Assembly: GCA_003216575.1 (NCBI GenBank)
Contig: QCIR01000005.1
Span: forward strand, 21,277-85,276
Direction of reading: 5' to 3'
From: Prochlorococcus sp. AG-402-M23
GTDB lineage: Bacteria > Cyanobacteriota > Cyanobacteriia > PCC-6307 > Cyanobiaceae
DNA: 64,000 nucleotides
Shown here: positions 51,251 to 58,220 of the stretch, one piece after another
Numbering within the stretch: the stretch's first letter is position 1
How the letters are laid out: each line of letters begins with the position of its first letter
Notes under the pieces: generated by a model
What the model saw: the letters and a program-made list of their open reading frames with translations, nothing else
Told to the model about the DNA's origin: nothing
The model's database searches: none
Position numbers and translations under genes: made by a program

Positions 51251-51745
51251 TTGGCTTCATTTAGTAAAAACAGTCTAAATCGATATTTGCGACCTTGTGA
51301 GAGTTCTGATGAAATGGCCCTCAGAGAAGTTTATGAAGATGCTATTCGAACTTGCGACAAATCCTTGTACAGCCAAGAACAGATTGAAGCATGGTCAGCT
51401 TTAGCGTATCTTCCTGGAATTTTAGATAAACCTCTGAAGCAAGGGGTGGGCTGGGTGAGTTGTGTTGATAAAACTATTGAAGCATTTGCTTTAAAATATC
51501 CCCATAATCGCTTGGCATTGCTTTATTGCCGAGGGCGTTCGTCACGGCAGGGTCATGCTACGGCTCTATTACATCAAATTGAGGAAGATACTATTAAAGA
51601 TAGACCAATTACTTTAAATACAGAGGCAAGTTTATGTAGTTATCAATTGCTTTTACGTCATGGATGGACAATTATTGCTCCCGAGAAAATTCAAATAGGT
51701 GGTGTGCCTTTTTCTCGTTATTTAATGGAAAAAACTTTTTATTAA
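51251..51745 (+). CDS. GNAT-family N-acetyltransferase
   Basis: The 164-residue protein has a GNAT-type fold: LREVYEDAIRTCDKSLYSQEQIEAW near the start, then ALLYCRGRSSRQGHATALLHQIEED, where the acetyl-CoA loop RxxGxA/G appears as RQGHATALL (about residue 115), and LNTEASLCSYQLLLRHGW. The segment DKSLYSQEQIEAW is seen in YafP-type acetyltransferases. Substrate unknown. The start is TTG at 51251. It is the last gene before the nitrate island and is convergent with its first gene. Confidence 0.8.
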   Translation: MASFSKNSLNRYLRPCESSDEMALREVYEDAIRTCDKSLYSQEQIEAWSALAYLPGILDKPLKQGVGWVSCVDKTIEAFALKYPHNRLALLYCRGRSSRQGHATALLHQIEEDTIKDRPITLNTEASLCSYQLLLRHGWTIIAPEKIQIGGVPFSRYLMEKTFY

Positions 51746-51764
51746 ATGTATTTTTAAAAAGCTC

Positions 51765-52823
51765 TTAGGAATCAAAATTTTCGTTACTCCAATCAATTAA
51801 TTTTTCTAAATGCTTGATAGCAGATCCTGAATTGATTACGTCTTTAGCTTTATTAATTCCTTCTTTAATATCAGAGCTTAAGCCTGCATAAAAAAAGTAA
51901 ATACCAGCATTCCACTCTAACGCTTTAGTTAAAGGGCCTTCGCCATTAAGAGCTTGTAAAGCAAATCTTTTCCATTCTGTGATGTCGCTCCATTCAATAT
52001 CTTTTCCAGAACATTCATAGTCTTTGGGATGAAAAACAGTTCTAGTTCCATGTTGATTTTTGTACTGTCCAATTGTTGATGAACGACTTATTGAAAGATC
52101 TATTCCACCTTCCAGTCCTTTGATAGTAATCACATTTTGTTCTCCCATAAGCTCTAAGGTCTTCCAATGTCTTTCTTCAGTAGGAGAATGAACATAGCCA
52201 CTTATATGTAGATGACTTCCTTGATGACATGTCCAGATTAATTCCATACTTGCTAGAGGTGGGCGCTTACCTATTTGATCTCTATAAGGAATTAAATTTT
52301 CAGCTAGTGGAAAATGATCTGGCTGATGTATTAAAGCAAGGTCGTTCTGGTTGAAAAAACTTTGCAGTTGTTCGATGGATAGACCGGTTAAATTTATTCC
52401 TAAGGCTTGAAATAGTTCGTTATGCGTAACACCGTATTTAACTGGCATACGAGAACCACCATGCAAAATAACAGGCTGTTTCTGAGTTAGTAAAAGTAAA
52501 GTTGTTAGAGGATAAATAGGTGCTGTTTTTTTTCGACCATCAAAAGGCATCCCAAAAAATATAGGTTGACGTTGATTGCTGGGTGATTGAATTTTGGGTC
52601 CCAGTTCTATATAGGCATCAATCATCCCAGCTAATTCTTCAGGGATAGGACGTCTAATTCTATGTGCAATCATAAAGCCACCAATTTGTGCTGCACTTGC
52701 TTCTTCTTTTAGCATCAGCTTGAGAGCTGATTTAGTTTCTTCGCGAGTAAGACTTTTTCCTGTAAACTCACCACTACCTATTTTTTTTAAATAGGTTTTA
52801 AATTCTTCGTAGTTATTCGACAT
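51765..52823 (-). CDS. TrpD2/YbiB-like glycosyl transferase family 3 protein, nitrate-cluster associated
   Basis: The 352-residue protein resembles anthranilate phosphoribosyltransferase in fold: LTREETKSALKLMLKEEASAAQIGGFMIAHRIRRPIPEELAGMIDAY-type N-terminal helical domain (core AQIGGFMIAHRIR) and the PVILHGGSRMPVKYG and HQPDHFPLAENLI segments. It lacks the canonical GTGGD PRPP loop, reading FGMPFDGRKKT instead, so true anthranilate chemistry is unlikely. YbiB relatives bind nucleic acids. It lies 39 bases downstream of narB on the same strand and is probably cotranscribed; a related gene recurs near nitrate genes in marine picocyanobacteria as far as I recall. Function unknown. Confidence 0.75.
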   Translation of the reverse strand: MSNNYEEFKTYLKKIGSGEFTGKSLTREETKSALKLMLKEEASAAQIGGFMIAHRIRRPIPEELAGMIDAYIELGPKIQSPSNQRQPIFFGMPFDGRKKTAPIYPLTTLLLLTQKQPVILHGGSRMPVKYGVTHNELFQALGINLTGLSIEQLQSFFNQNDLALIHQPDHFPLAENLIPYRDQIGKRPPLASMELIWTCHQGSHLHISGYVHSPTEERHWKTLELMGEQNVITIKGLEGGIDLSISRSSTIGQYKNQHGTRTVFHPKDYECSGKDIEWSDITEWKRFALQALNGEGPLTKALEWNAGIYFFYAGLSSDIKEGINKAKDVINSGSAIKHLEKLIDWSNENFDS

Positions 52824-52862
52824 AAAAATTATTTCTCAAAAGGAAGTTTTATTCCCCATTTT

Positions 52863-55088
52863 TTATTGCATATTGACTATTTCTTTTACGTATTTCACAA
52901 ACCCTGTTTCATTGTTTTCGATTGGTTGATTGATTGGATTTACCGGAGCCACAATTACAGCGCTTGCTTTTAGTTCAGGTTGTTTAGATACGGGACATGA
53001 TTGTTCATGCATCAAGTTGTTTGACTCACAGTGATTTGTTTGAGTGAAGCCCCAGTGCATAGGGAGAAAAACTGTGCCTCGACGTATACGATCAGTTTCT
53101 TTTACACGTACTGTAAGATGTCCTCGACGAGAATTAAGAGCAGATAACTCACCATCTTTAATATTCATATCTTTTGCATCCATAGGATGAATTTCAAGTA
53201 ATGGTTCAGGGTGCATTTTATTGAGTCGATTTACTTTCCCAGTACGAGTCATGGTATGCCATTGTCCGAGGTAACGCCCAACAGTTAAGACTAAGGGGTA
53301 CATATCGCATGGAGGCTCAGCGATTCCCAGAGGTTGTTTAGTGTAAAACTGGGCTCGACCATTAGGTGTTTTAAATCTTTTATCTTCATAAAGTCGCTTG
53401 GCTTCTTTCGTAGGATTACTCCCTTTTGGAAATGGCCATTGTTGGGGACCAACACTTTTTAGTAATTCATGATTAAGACCCGAACTATCACAGAGACGAC
53501 CACTTGTTAGAGCTGTAAACTCTGAATATACCTCAGAAGAAGAATCGTAAGTAAACTGATCAATAAATCCAAGTTTTTGGCCTACTTCAGCAAATATCTC
53601 CCAATCTGGACGACTTTGACCAAAGCAAGGACGAAAAGTTGGACAATAAGTGATTCGTCTTTCTGAATTAGTCATCACACCAGCTTTCTCACTCCATTGT
53701 GCAGCGGGTAATAATAGATGAGCGTAATGGGAGGTTTCAGTATCTTTATATGCTTCAGATAAAACAACCAGTGAACAGTTTTGTATTGCGGCTTTTACTC
53801 GATTTAGATCAGGCATGCTTACAAGTGGGTTAGTTGCAGCTACCCACCAAAGATCGATTTCTCCTTTTTCCATTGCTTCAACTTGTTGCCATGCGTTTAA
53901 TCCTGGTTCTTCAGAGATACTTCCAGCCGGAAAATCCCAGTGATTTTCTACTACTTGTCTATGTTCTTTATTAGTAACATGTCGATAACCAGGAAGTAGA
54001 TGAGATAAGCCTCCTGCTTCACGTCCTCCCATAGCATTTGGTTGTCCAGTAAGCGAAAAAGGTCCTGCTCCCTCTTTCCCAATTTGTCCCGTAAGAAGAT
54101 GTAGATTGATAAGTCCGCCAACAACTGCAGTACCTTCTCTGCGTTGATTTACACCCATTGACCAAAGACTTAGTACTCTTTCGCGATGATTAAACATATT
54201 AGCTACTTCTTCTAATTTTTTTTCTGGGATACCACAAAATCGAGCAACTTTTCGTGGTGTCCAATTTTTTATAATCTCCAAGAATTCTGAATATTTATCT
54301 GTATGATTTTTAATAAATTCTGTATCTTGCTCATTCTTTTTAAGAACTAAATGGGCAATACCATATAACAGGGCTAAGTCACTGCCTGGAGCAATAGGCA
54401 GATAAATGTCAGCAGCTTTTGCAGTGTCTGTTAATCTAGGGTCTATAACAATAATTTTTACGCTATCTCGATATTGTTTTTTTCTTTTGAGTAGACGTTG
54501 AAAAAGTACTGGATGGCATTCGGCTGTATTAGTGCCAATGAGGAATGCAACGCTGTAGTGATCAAGATCTTCATAACAACAAGGAGGTCCATCTGATCCA
54601 AGGCTTAAATTATATCCAGCTACAGCTGAGCTCATACATAGTCTTGAGTTTGCATCAAAATTATTTGTACCTAAAGCTCCTTTGAGTAGTTTTTGAGCAA
54701 TATAGTAGTCTTCAGTATGAAATTGTCCAGAGCCATACATTGCTATAGAGTTTGGACCTTTTTTGAGTAAACTTTTTTTTATCTGTGAAACTATCTTATC
54801 CGTAGCATCATTCCAGCTAATCGGTTTAAATTTATCATTTAAATTATTTCGATATAGAGGTTGATTTAATCTACCTGGAGATAAAGTTTCTCCTACGGTT
54901 GCACCTTTAATACATATTTGTCCAAGGTTGGATGGATGATTCCGATCTCCTCTAGATCTCCACATCGGATAACCATCTGCATCTCTACGGACTGCTTTTC
55001 CGATTTCAGCTGGTGGTTGCATTGCTAGACCACATCCAACTCCGCAATATGGACATTGAGTAGTTAAATTTTCAATTTTCTCTGTCAT
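52863..55088 (-). CDS. narB: Ferredoxin-nitrate reductase NarB
   Basis: It reduces nitrate to nitrite in the cytoplasm with electrons from ferredoxin, using a [4Fe-4S] cluster and bis-MGD molybdenum cofactor. The 741-residue protein has the cluster ligands C12, C15, C19 (CPYCGVGC) and C59 (GQICIKG), the pterin-binding domains with SRLCMSSAVAGY and NPLVSMPD, and the C-terminal molybdopterin-dinucleotide domain ending near PELKASAVIVAPV. It lies directly downstream of the permease gene, with a 73-base gap that contains a perfect hairpin. Confidence 0.96.
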   Translation of the reverse strand: MTEKIENLTTQCPYCGVGCGLAMQPPAEIGKAVRRDADGYPMWRSRGDRNHPSNLGQICIKGATVGETLSPGRLNQPLYRNNLNDKFKPISWNDATDKIVSQIKKSLLKKGPNSIAMYGSGQFHTEDYYIAQKLLKGALGTNNFDANSRLCMSSAVAGYNLSLGSDGPPCCYEDLDHYSVAFLIGTNTAECHPVLFQRLLKRKKQYRDSVKIIVIDPRLTDTAKAADIYLPIAPGSDLALLYGIAHLVLKKNEQDTEFIKNHTDKYSEFLEIIKNWTPRKVARFCGIPEKKLEEVANMFNHRERVLSLWSMGVNQRREGTAVVGGLINLHLLTGQIGKEGAGPFSLTGQPNAMGGREAGGLSHLLPGYRHVTNKEHRQVVENHWDFPAGSISEEPGLNAWQQVEAMEKGEIDLWWVAATNPLVSMPDLNRVKAAIQNCSLVVLSEAYKDTETSHYAHLLLPAAQWSEKAGVMTNSERRITYCPTFRPCFGQSRPDWEIFAEVGQKLGFIDQFTYDSSSEVYSEFTALTSGRLCDSSGLNHELLKSVGPQQWPFPKGSNPTKEAKRLYEDKRFKTPNGRAQFYTKQPLGIAEPPCDMYPLVLTVGRYLGQWHTMTRTGKVNRLNKMHPEPLLEIHPMDAKDMNIKDGELSALNSRRGHLTVRVKETDRIRRGTVFLPMHWGFTQTNHCESNNLMHEQSCPVSKQPELKASAVIVAPVNPINQPIENNETGFVKYVKEIVNMQ

Positions 55089-55112
55089 CTCAATTCAATG
55101 AGATAAGAACAT

Positions 55113-55140
55113 AAAACCTTGGGTAGCTACCCAAGGTTTT
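55113..55140. terminator. 28-bp perfect palindrome between nrtP and narB
   Basis: A perfect inverted repeat without mismatches: AAAACCTTGGGTAG followed directly by its complement. The transcript reading from nrtP into narB would form a stem with a tight loop at GC-TA and end in TTTTATG, so it works as a partial terminator or mRNA-processing hairpin between the two genes. It lies 24 bases upstream of the narB ATG. Confidence 0.7.
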
Positions 55141-55161
55141 GATTGAAAATTGATTAATATT

Positions 55162-56703
55162 TTAAGCAATTTCCCCTTCATGTAATTCATCGAAGGATCC
55201 TTTTGGTTCTTTAAGAAAGAAAAAGCACATGAATGCAACTATAAGCCCTGCTATTCCTAAGATTTGGAAAAAGGCACTATTGGAATTAGCAATTATCTCT
55301 GGTGTCGCTTCTCCACCTTTACTCATCCACATAGGTAGAAGACTAAAAATAGTTAGATAAGTAACTGCTCCTACGTTGCCATAGGCACCAACAAGACCAG
55401 CGACTTGTCCAGTAACTCTTCGTTTAACAAGTGGCACTAGAGCAAAAGTAGCGCCTTCACCTGCCTGGACAAAGAAGGAAGCAAGCATTGTTATAAACAA
55501 TGCGACGATAATTCCACTTACACCTGAAAAAGTACCAGGTTTGATCCAACTCATGACAAGGTATCCAATTCCAAGCCCTCCGGTTAGGAAGCTCATAGTA
55601 TTTTTTCTACTTCCGAGTTTGTCAGAAATTAGACCTCCAGCTGGACGTGCAACAAGGTTAACGAAAGCAAAGGAGGATGCTAGAATACCTGCTGTCGCTT
55701 TTGGTAAATCAAATGTTGTCTCAAAAAAAGTAGGCAACATTGAAACAACTGCCAGCTCAGAACCAAAATTAACAATATATGTGAGTTCAAGAATGGCTAC
55801 TTGTTTAAATTCATAACGGTCTTCTTTTGGATAAATTTTAGTTCCTGCAATTAATTCTGAGTTTGTACGAATAATCCCCCAGGTCTGAAAAGCGAACCAA
55901 ATTAAAACAGCGAAAAGAGCTAATGGATATGTTCCCTCATCAAGGAAACCAACTTTCTTTAACCTCCAACATAAAACAGAAAGTATGGCTGCAAATGGCA
56001 CATTCATACCCAATAGCCCCCAAAAATCTCGCATAGAAGTGACTTCTAGACCAGCTGTTTTAGTTGGGCGCTGATAAATTTTTCCAGGAGGAGTATCTCT
56101 GACATTAAAGAAATAAAAGATGCCATACAATGCTGAAATCAACCCACTTCCAGCGATAGCACCTCGCCAGTTAAGAACGGCACCTGTTGGTAATTCAAAT
56201 CCACCTGAAAAAGAAAGTAACCCAGCAATTGCAACCATTGTCAGAGCCGAGAAGGCTGAGCCAAAATTACCCCAACCTCCATATATTCCTTCTGCTAGTC
56301 CGATTTCTTTAGGTGGGAACCATTCAGCCACCATCCGAATACCAATTACAAATCCTGCACCTACAATTGAAAGTAATAAGCGGGCGATAACTAATTGATT
56401 AAAAGTTTCTGCTGAGGCGAAAAGTAAGCAAGGAATTACCGAAAATATGAGAAGACTTGAGTATGTTTTACGTGGTCCAAATTTATCTAGAAGCATTCCG
56501 ATGAGGACTCTCGCTGGAATTGTTAATGCAACATTACAGATAGCTACAGTACGAATTTGCCCCAAAGTGAGCCCTAAGTCTGCCTTAACAGTCGTAGCAA
56601 GGGGAGCTAAATTGAACCAAACAACAAAAGTTAGAAAGAACGCAAACCAAGTGAGATGAAGTGTTCGATATCTCCCTTGAAATGTCCAAAGATTGCCAAG
56701 CAT
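55162..56703 (-). CDS. nrtP: Nitrate/nitrite permease of the MFS (NNP family)
   Basis: This single-component transporter (also called NapA in marine cyanobacteria) imports nitrate and nitrite. The 513-residue protein has twelve hydrophobic helices. NNP signatures are visible: AEWFPPKEIGLAEGIYGGWGNFGSAF (core GGWGNFGSA, about residues 141-149) and VAGLVGAYGNVGAVTYL (about 436-452). MFS motif A appears as GMLLDKFGPRKTY near residue 68. It is the first gene of the nrtP-narB-TrpD2 transcription unit, driven from a region with three perfect NtcA boxes and a properly spaced -10 element. Confidence 0.95.
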   Translation of the reverse strand: MLGNLWTFQGRYRTLHLTWFAFFLTFVVWFNLAPLATTVKADLGLTLGQIRTVAICNVALTIPARVLIGMLLDKFGPRKTYSSLLIFSVIPCLLFASAETFNQLVIARLLLSIVGAGFVIGIRMVAEWFPPKEIGLAEGIYGGWGNFGSAFSALTMVAIAGLLSFSGGFELPTGAVLNWRGAIAGSGLISALYGIFYFFNVRDTPPGKIYQRPTKTAGLEVTSMRDFWGLLGMNVPFAAILSVLCWRLKKVGFLDEGTYPLALFAVLIWFAFQTWGIIRTNSELIAGTKIYPKEDRYEFKQVAILELTYIVNFGSELAVVSMLPTFFETTFDLPKATAGILASSFAFVNLVARPAGGLISDKLGSRKNTMSFLTGGLGIGYLVMSWIKPGTFSGVSGIIVALFITMLASFFVQAGEGATFALVPLVKRRVTGQVAGLVGAYGNVGAVTYLTIFSLLPMWMSKGGEATPEIIANSNSAFFQILGIAGLIVAFMCFFFLKEPKGSFDELHEGEIA

Positions 56704-56781
56704 TGAGATTTAAAAAATAAGAAAGAAGGCTTAAAAAAGTTTGCCTAGTGAAAACGGTAAAAAATGAAACCGTTTCAAAGA

Positions 56782-56787
56782 ATTAAA
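56782..56787 (-). promoter_or_regulatory. -10 element of the nrtP promoter
   Basis: TTTAAT on the minus strand lies exactly 22 bases downstream of the proximal NtcA box, the spacing of classical NtcA-activated promoters. Transcription would start near 56775, leaving a leader of about 70 bases. Confidence 0.65.
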
Positions 56788-56809
56788 TCAGCCGGGATAT
56801 TCCTACTAT

Positions 56810-56823
56810 GTAGTAGTCGATAC
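56810..56823 (-). promoter_or_regulatory. NtcA box, proximal, nrtP
   Basis: A perfect GTA-N8-TAC (GTATCGACTACTAC on the minus strand). The correct distance to the -10 element makes this the best-supported NtcA site of the window. Confidence 0.8.
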
Positions 56824-56858
56824 AAAAATCAGTGTTTCATACCTATTTTTTTAGTTAA

Positions 56859-56872
56859 GTAGTTATTGCTAC
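56859..56872 (-). promoter_or_regulatory. NtcA box, middle, nrtP region
   Basis: A second perfect GTA-N8-TAC, 49 bases (centre to centre) upstream of the proximal box. No -10 element at the standard distance was found, so it may act as an upstream helper site. Confidence 0.55.
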
Positions 56873-56917
56873 CAAAATGAATTAGTCGTCTGAGGATTTC
56901 AAGATCTTAAATATTAT

Positions 56918-56931
56918 GTAGCAAGAACTAC
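56918..56931 (-). promoter_or_regulatory. NtcA box, distal, nrtP region
   Basis: A third perfect GTA-N8-TAC (GTAGTTCTTGCTAC on the minus strand), 59 bases upstream of the middle box and downstream of the end of the small membrane-protein gene. Confidence 0.5.
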
Positions 56932-57046
56932 TTAAAATAAGATATCGAATATATTGATTTTCTTAAATTAAGTCTAAATTTTCGACTGATAATTGAAATT
57001 CTGATTCAGAATATTTGAAGCAATTAATTATTGAATATTAGTAAAA

Positions 57047-57349
57047 TCAATCAATAAAAATAGGAGACCATAAAGTTGCTTCAGAGGCTATTACAGTTTC
57101 AATATTGGTAGAAATTGAACTATTTGTATTTGATTGTTTAATAATAATGTTATCTCGTGTCCCTAGTTCAGACCAAAGAGTGGCAGGACTAGCAATTACT
57201 GGGTCAACAGTAATTAATTTATTTTGAATAGTAGGGGAATAGCTTCTAAAAAGCTGAACAGCTAAAGAACTAACAATGAAAGCTCCTAAAAAACCTGCTG
57301 AAATAGTAATGGCACTTCTTTCAGTGCTTCGTACGGAACTTGTAGACAT
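57047..57349 (-). CDS. Small membrane-anchored protein with duplicated decapeptide, riboswitch-associated
   Basis: A 100-residue protein of no family I can name. One hydrophobic helix lies at about residues 13-33, followed by a hydrophilic tail. The decapeptide VIASPATLWS (51-60) recurs as VIASEATLWS (86-95). The two copies use different codons at several places (for example CTT versus TTA for Leu), so the repeat is kept at the peptide level. The leader contains a probable glutamine-II riboswitch and an NtcA box, which tie the gene to nitrogen status. It lies between the nitrate permease and a DUF4278 gene. Such short ORFs are what the downstream-peptide RNA class is named for. Confidence 0.75.
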   Translation of the reverse strand: MSTSSVRSTERSAITISAGFLGAFIVSSLAVQLFRSYSPTIQNKLITVDPVIASPATLWSELGTRDNIIIKQSNTNSSISTNIETVIASEATLWSPIFID

Positions 57350-57369
57350 GATTAATTTGGATCGTTTTA

Positions 57370-57431
57370 GCTTAAGCTCCCCGTTCCTTGGCTTAAGGCG
57401 ATTTGCGGCTCGCTGAAGCGAGTTGAACGTT
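57370..57431 (-). promoter_or_regulatory. Probable glutamine-II (downstream-peptide) riboswitch
   Basis: On the minus strand the order of elements fits my knowledge of the class. The P1 strand CGTTCA (57429-57424) is followed by a CTCGC-TTCA-GCGAG hairpin (57422-57409), then CCGCAAATCGCC, then AAGGAACG, whose GAACG closes P1. After that comes GGGGAGCTTAAGC, whose CTTAAG can pair with the CTTAAG inside the element as a pseudoknot. It sits 20 bases upstream of the small protein's ATG. Glutamine binding is inferred from the class. Confidence 0.75.
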
Positions 57432-57434
57432 TTT

Positions 57435-57448
57435 GTAGCCTTAACTAC
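57435..57448 (-). promoter_or_regulatory. NtcA box next to the riboswitch
   Basis: A perfect GTA-N8-TAC (GTAGTTAAGGCTAC on the minus strand) ends 4 bases before the riboswitch. A -10-like CATAAT lies just upstream (57460-57455), so the box would overlap the transcription start. That geometry suggests repression by NtcA rather than activation. Confidence 0.55.
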
Positions 57449-57512
57449 ATATTTATTATGATCCCTTTTCTAGAGCAGTGCTGTTCAGTGTAATACAAAA
57501 GTATTTAAAAAT

Positions 57513-57704
57513 TCATCCAAAATAGTTGACTGCTATATCTTTTGGCTTTGATTTTTTATAATTTATGCCTCTATAAGAAAATAGAGTCTCATTGATAGTC
57601 ATTTTGGCTTTAATTTGCCTATCTAGATAACTCGTGTTTGAGTAGTGAAGATTTTTAATGTCTTCAGGTAGATATTTTTGACCTCTGTAGGTAAGGAGAT
57701 CCAT
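57513..57704 (-). CDS. DUF4278-domain small protein
   Basis: A 63-residue soluble protein with two YRG motifs: LTYRGQKY at the N-terminus and FSYRGINY around residues 46-53, the pattern of DUF4278 as found in many picocyanobacterial small proteins. To my knowledge the PII-interacting regulator PirA of Synechocystis carries this domain, so a role in nitrogen control is a reasonable hypothesis, but it is inference. I chose the ATG at 57704 because the domain begins right there; the frame is open to 57767. The gene is preceded by a hairpin that contains an NtcA box. Confidence 0.7.
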   Translation of the reverse strand: MDLLTYRGQKYLPEDIKNLHYSNTSYLDRQIKAKMTINETLFSYRGINYKKSKPKDIAVNYFG

Positions 57705-57760
57705 GAGAATGAAATGATGAACTATGCAAAACTTTTCAACTAGCTGAAAAGATCTAAAAA

Positions 57761-57794
57761 GAACCAATATGTATTAATCAATACATATTAGTTC
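57761..57794 (-). terminator. 15-bp hairpin followed by T-run, with embedded NtcA-type core
   Basis: GAAC and a 10-bp arm (AATATGTATT, 57766-57775) pair with AATACATATT (57780-57789) and GTTC, with one mismatch and a 4-base loop. On the minus strand CTTTTTAG follows, so it looks like a rho-independent terminator or attenuator ahead of the DUF4278 gene. Confidence 0.6.
57771..57784. promoter_or_regulatory. NtcA box inside the hairpin
   Basis: GTATTAATCAATAC, a perfect GTA-N8-TAC, forms the centre of the hairpin, 67 bases upstream of the DUF4278 start. No -10 element at the standard distance was found, so it could be a by-product of the palindrome. Confidence 0.4.
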
Positions 57795-57910
57795 ATCAAG
57801 CTCCTAAAAGTGGTTCAACTTGATACAAAAAAAAATCAATGAATAGAAAAATAAAATTTATTGACTGTAGTTACTTTTATAATTTTTACTTATTATAATT
57901 CTAAATTAAA

Positions 57911-58084
57911 TCAATTCAAATTCAATCCGGTATTTTTAGATTTCACAAAAGTGTAGGTGGTAAGTTGGTTAACCTCAGCCTGAAAATAAGTATCATTATA
58001 TTGGTTTGTAGAGGCATAACTTTTACTTACATACCAGCCATGTGTCATACCCATTAACATTCCTAAACTAATAGCAAAGCGCAC
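57911..58084 (-). CDS. Hypothetical 57-residue protein
   Basis: A short reading frame from GTG 58084 to TGA 57911. The product starts MRFAISLGMLMGMTHGWYVS, a short hydrophobic helix typical of a signal peptide or membrane anchor, and continues with a Tyr/Asn/Thr-rich tail ending KNTGLNLN. No family is recognised. The composition is not random, and it is preceded about 100 bases upstream by a perfect NtcA box and a TATAAA element. It may be the first gene of the small-protein group. Confidence 0.45.
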   Translation of the reverse strand: MRFAISLGMLMGMTHGWYVSKSYASTNQYNDTYFQAEVNQLTTYTFVKSKNTGLNLN

Positions 58085-58183
58085 TTTGTTGAAACGACTA
58101 TTACAAATTTCTTAGATTTTTAGTACTTCAGTTGTCTTTATTTATACGAAAATCTTTTTTCAAAAGAACATTTTTTAATTTAT

Positions 58184-58197
58184 GTACTAGTTAATAC
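58184..58197 (-). promoter_or_regulatory. NtcA box upstream of the 57-residue ORF
   Basis: GTATTAACTAGTAC on the minus strand, a perfect GTA-N8-TAC. The nearest -10-like element, TATAAA, lies 37 bases downstream, longer than the classical 22-23, so class II activation does not fit well. The site is 24 bases from the end of moaA. Confidence 0.45.
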
Positions 58198-58220
58198 CAT
58201 TTTCTTTGTGCATATGGATT

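Larger units (their letters stand above)
56704..57046. promoter_or_regulatory. nrtP promoter region with three NtcA boxes
   Basis: This 343-base gene-free region lies upstream of nrtP. It contains three perfect GTA-N8-TAC sites, at 56810-56823, 56859-56872 and 56918-56931, with centres 49 and 59 bases apart. An inverted repeat (AAACGGT near 56753 and ACCGTTT near 56769) lies in the leader between the predicted start site and the ATG. No ORF was found here. Confidence 0.8.
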
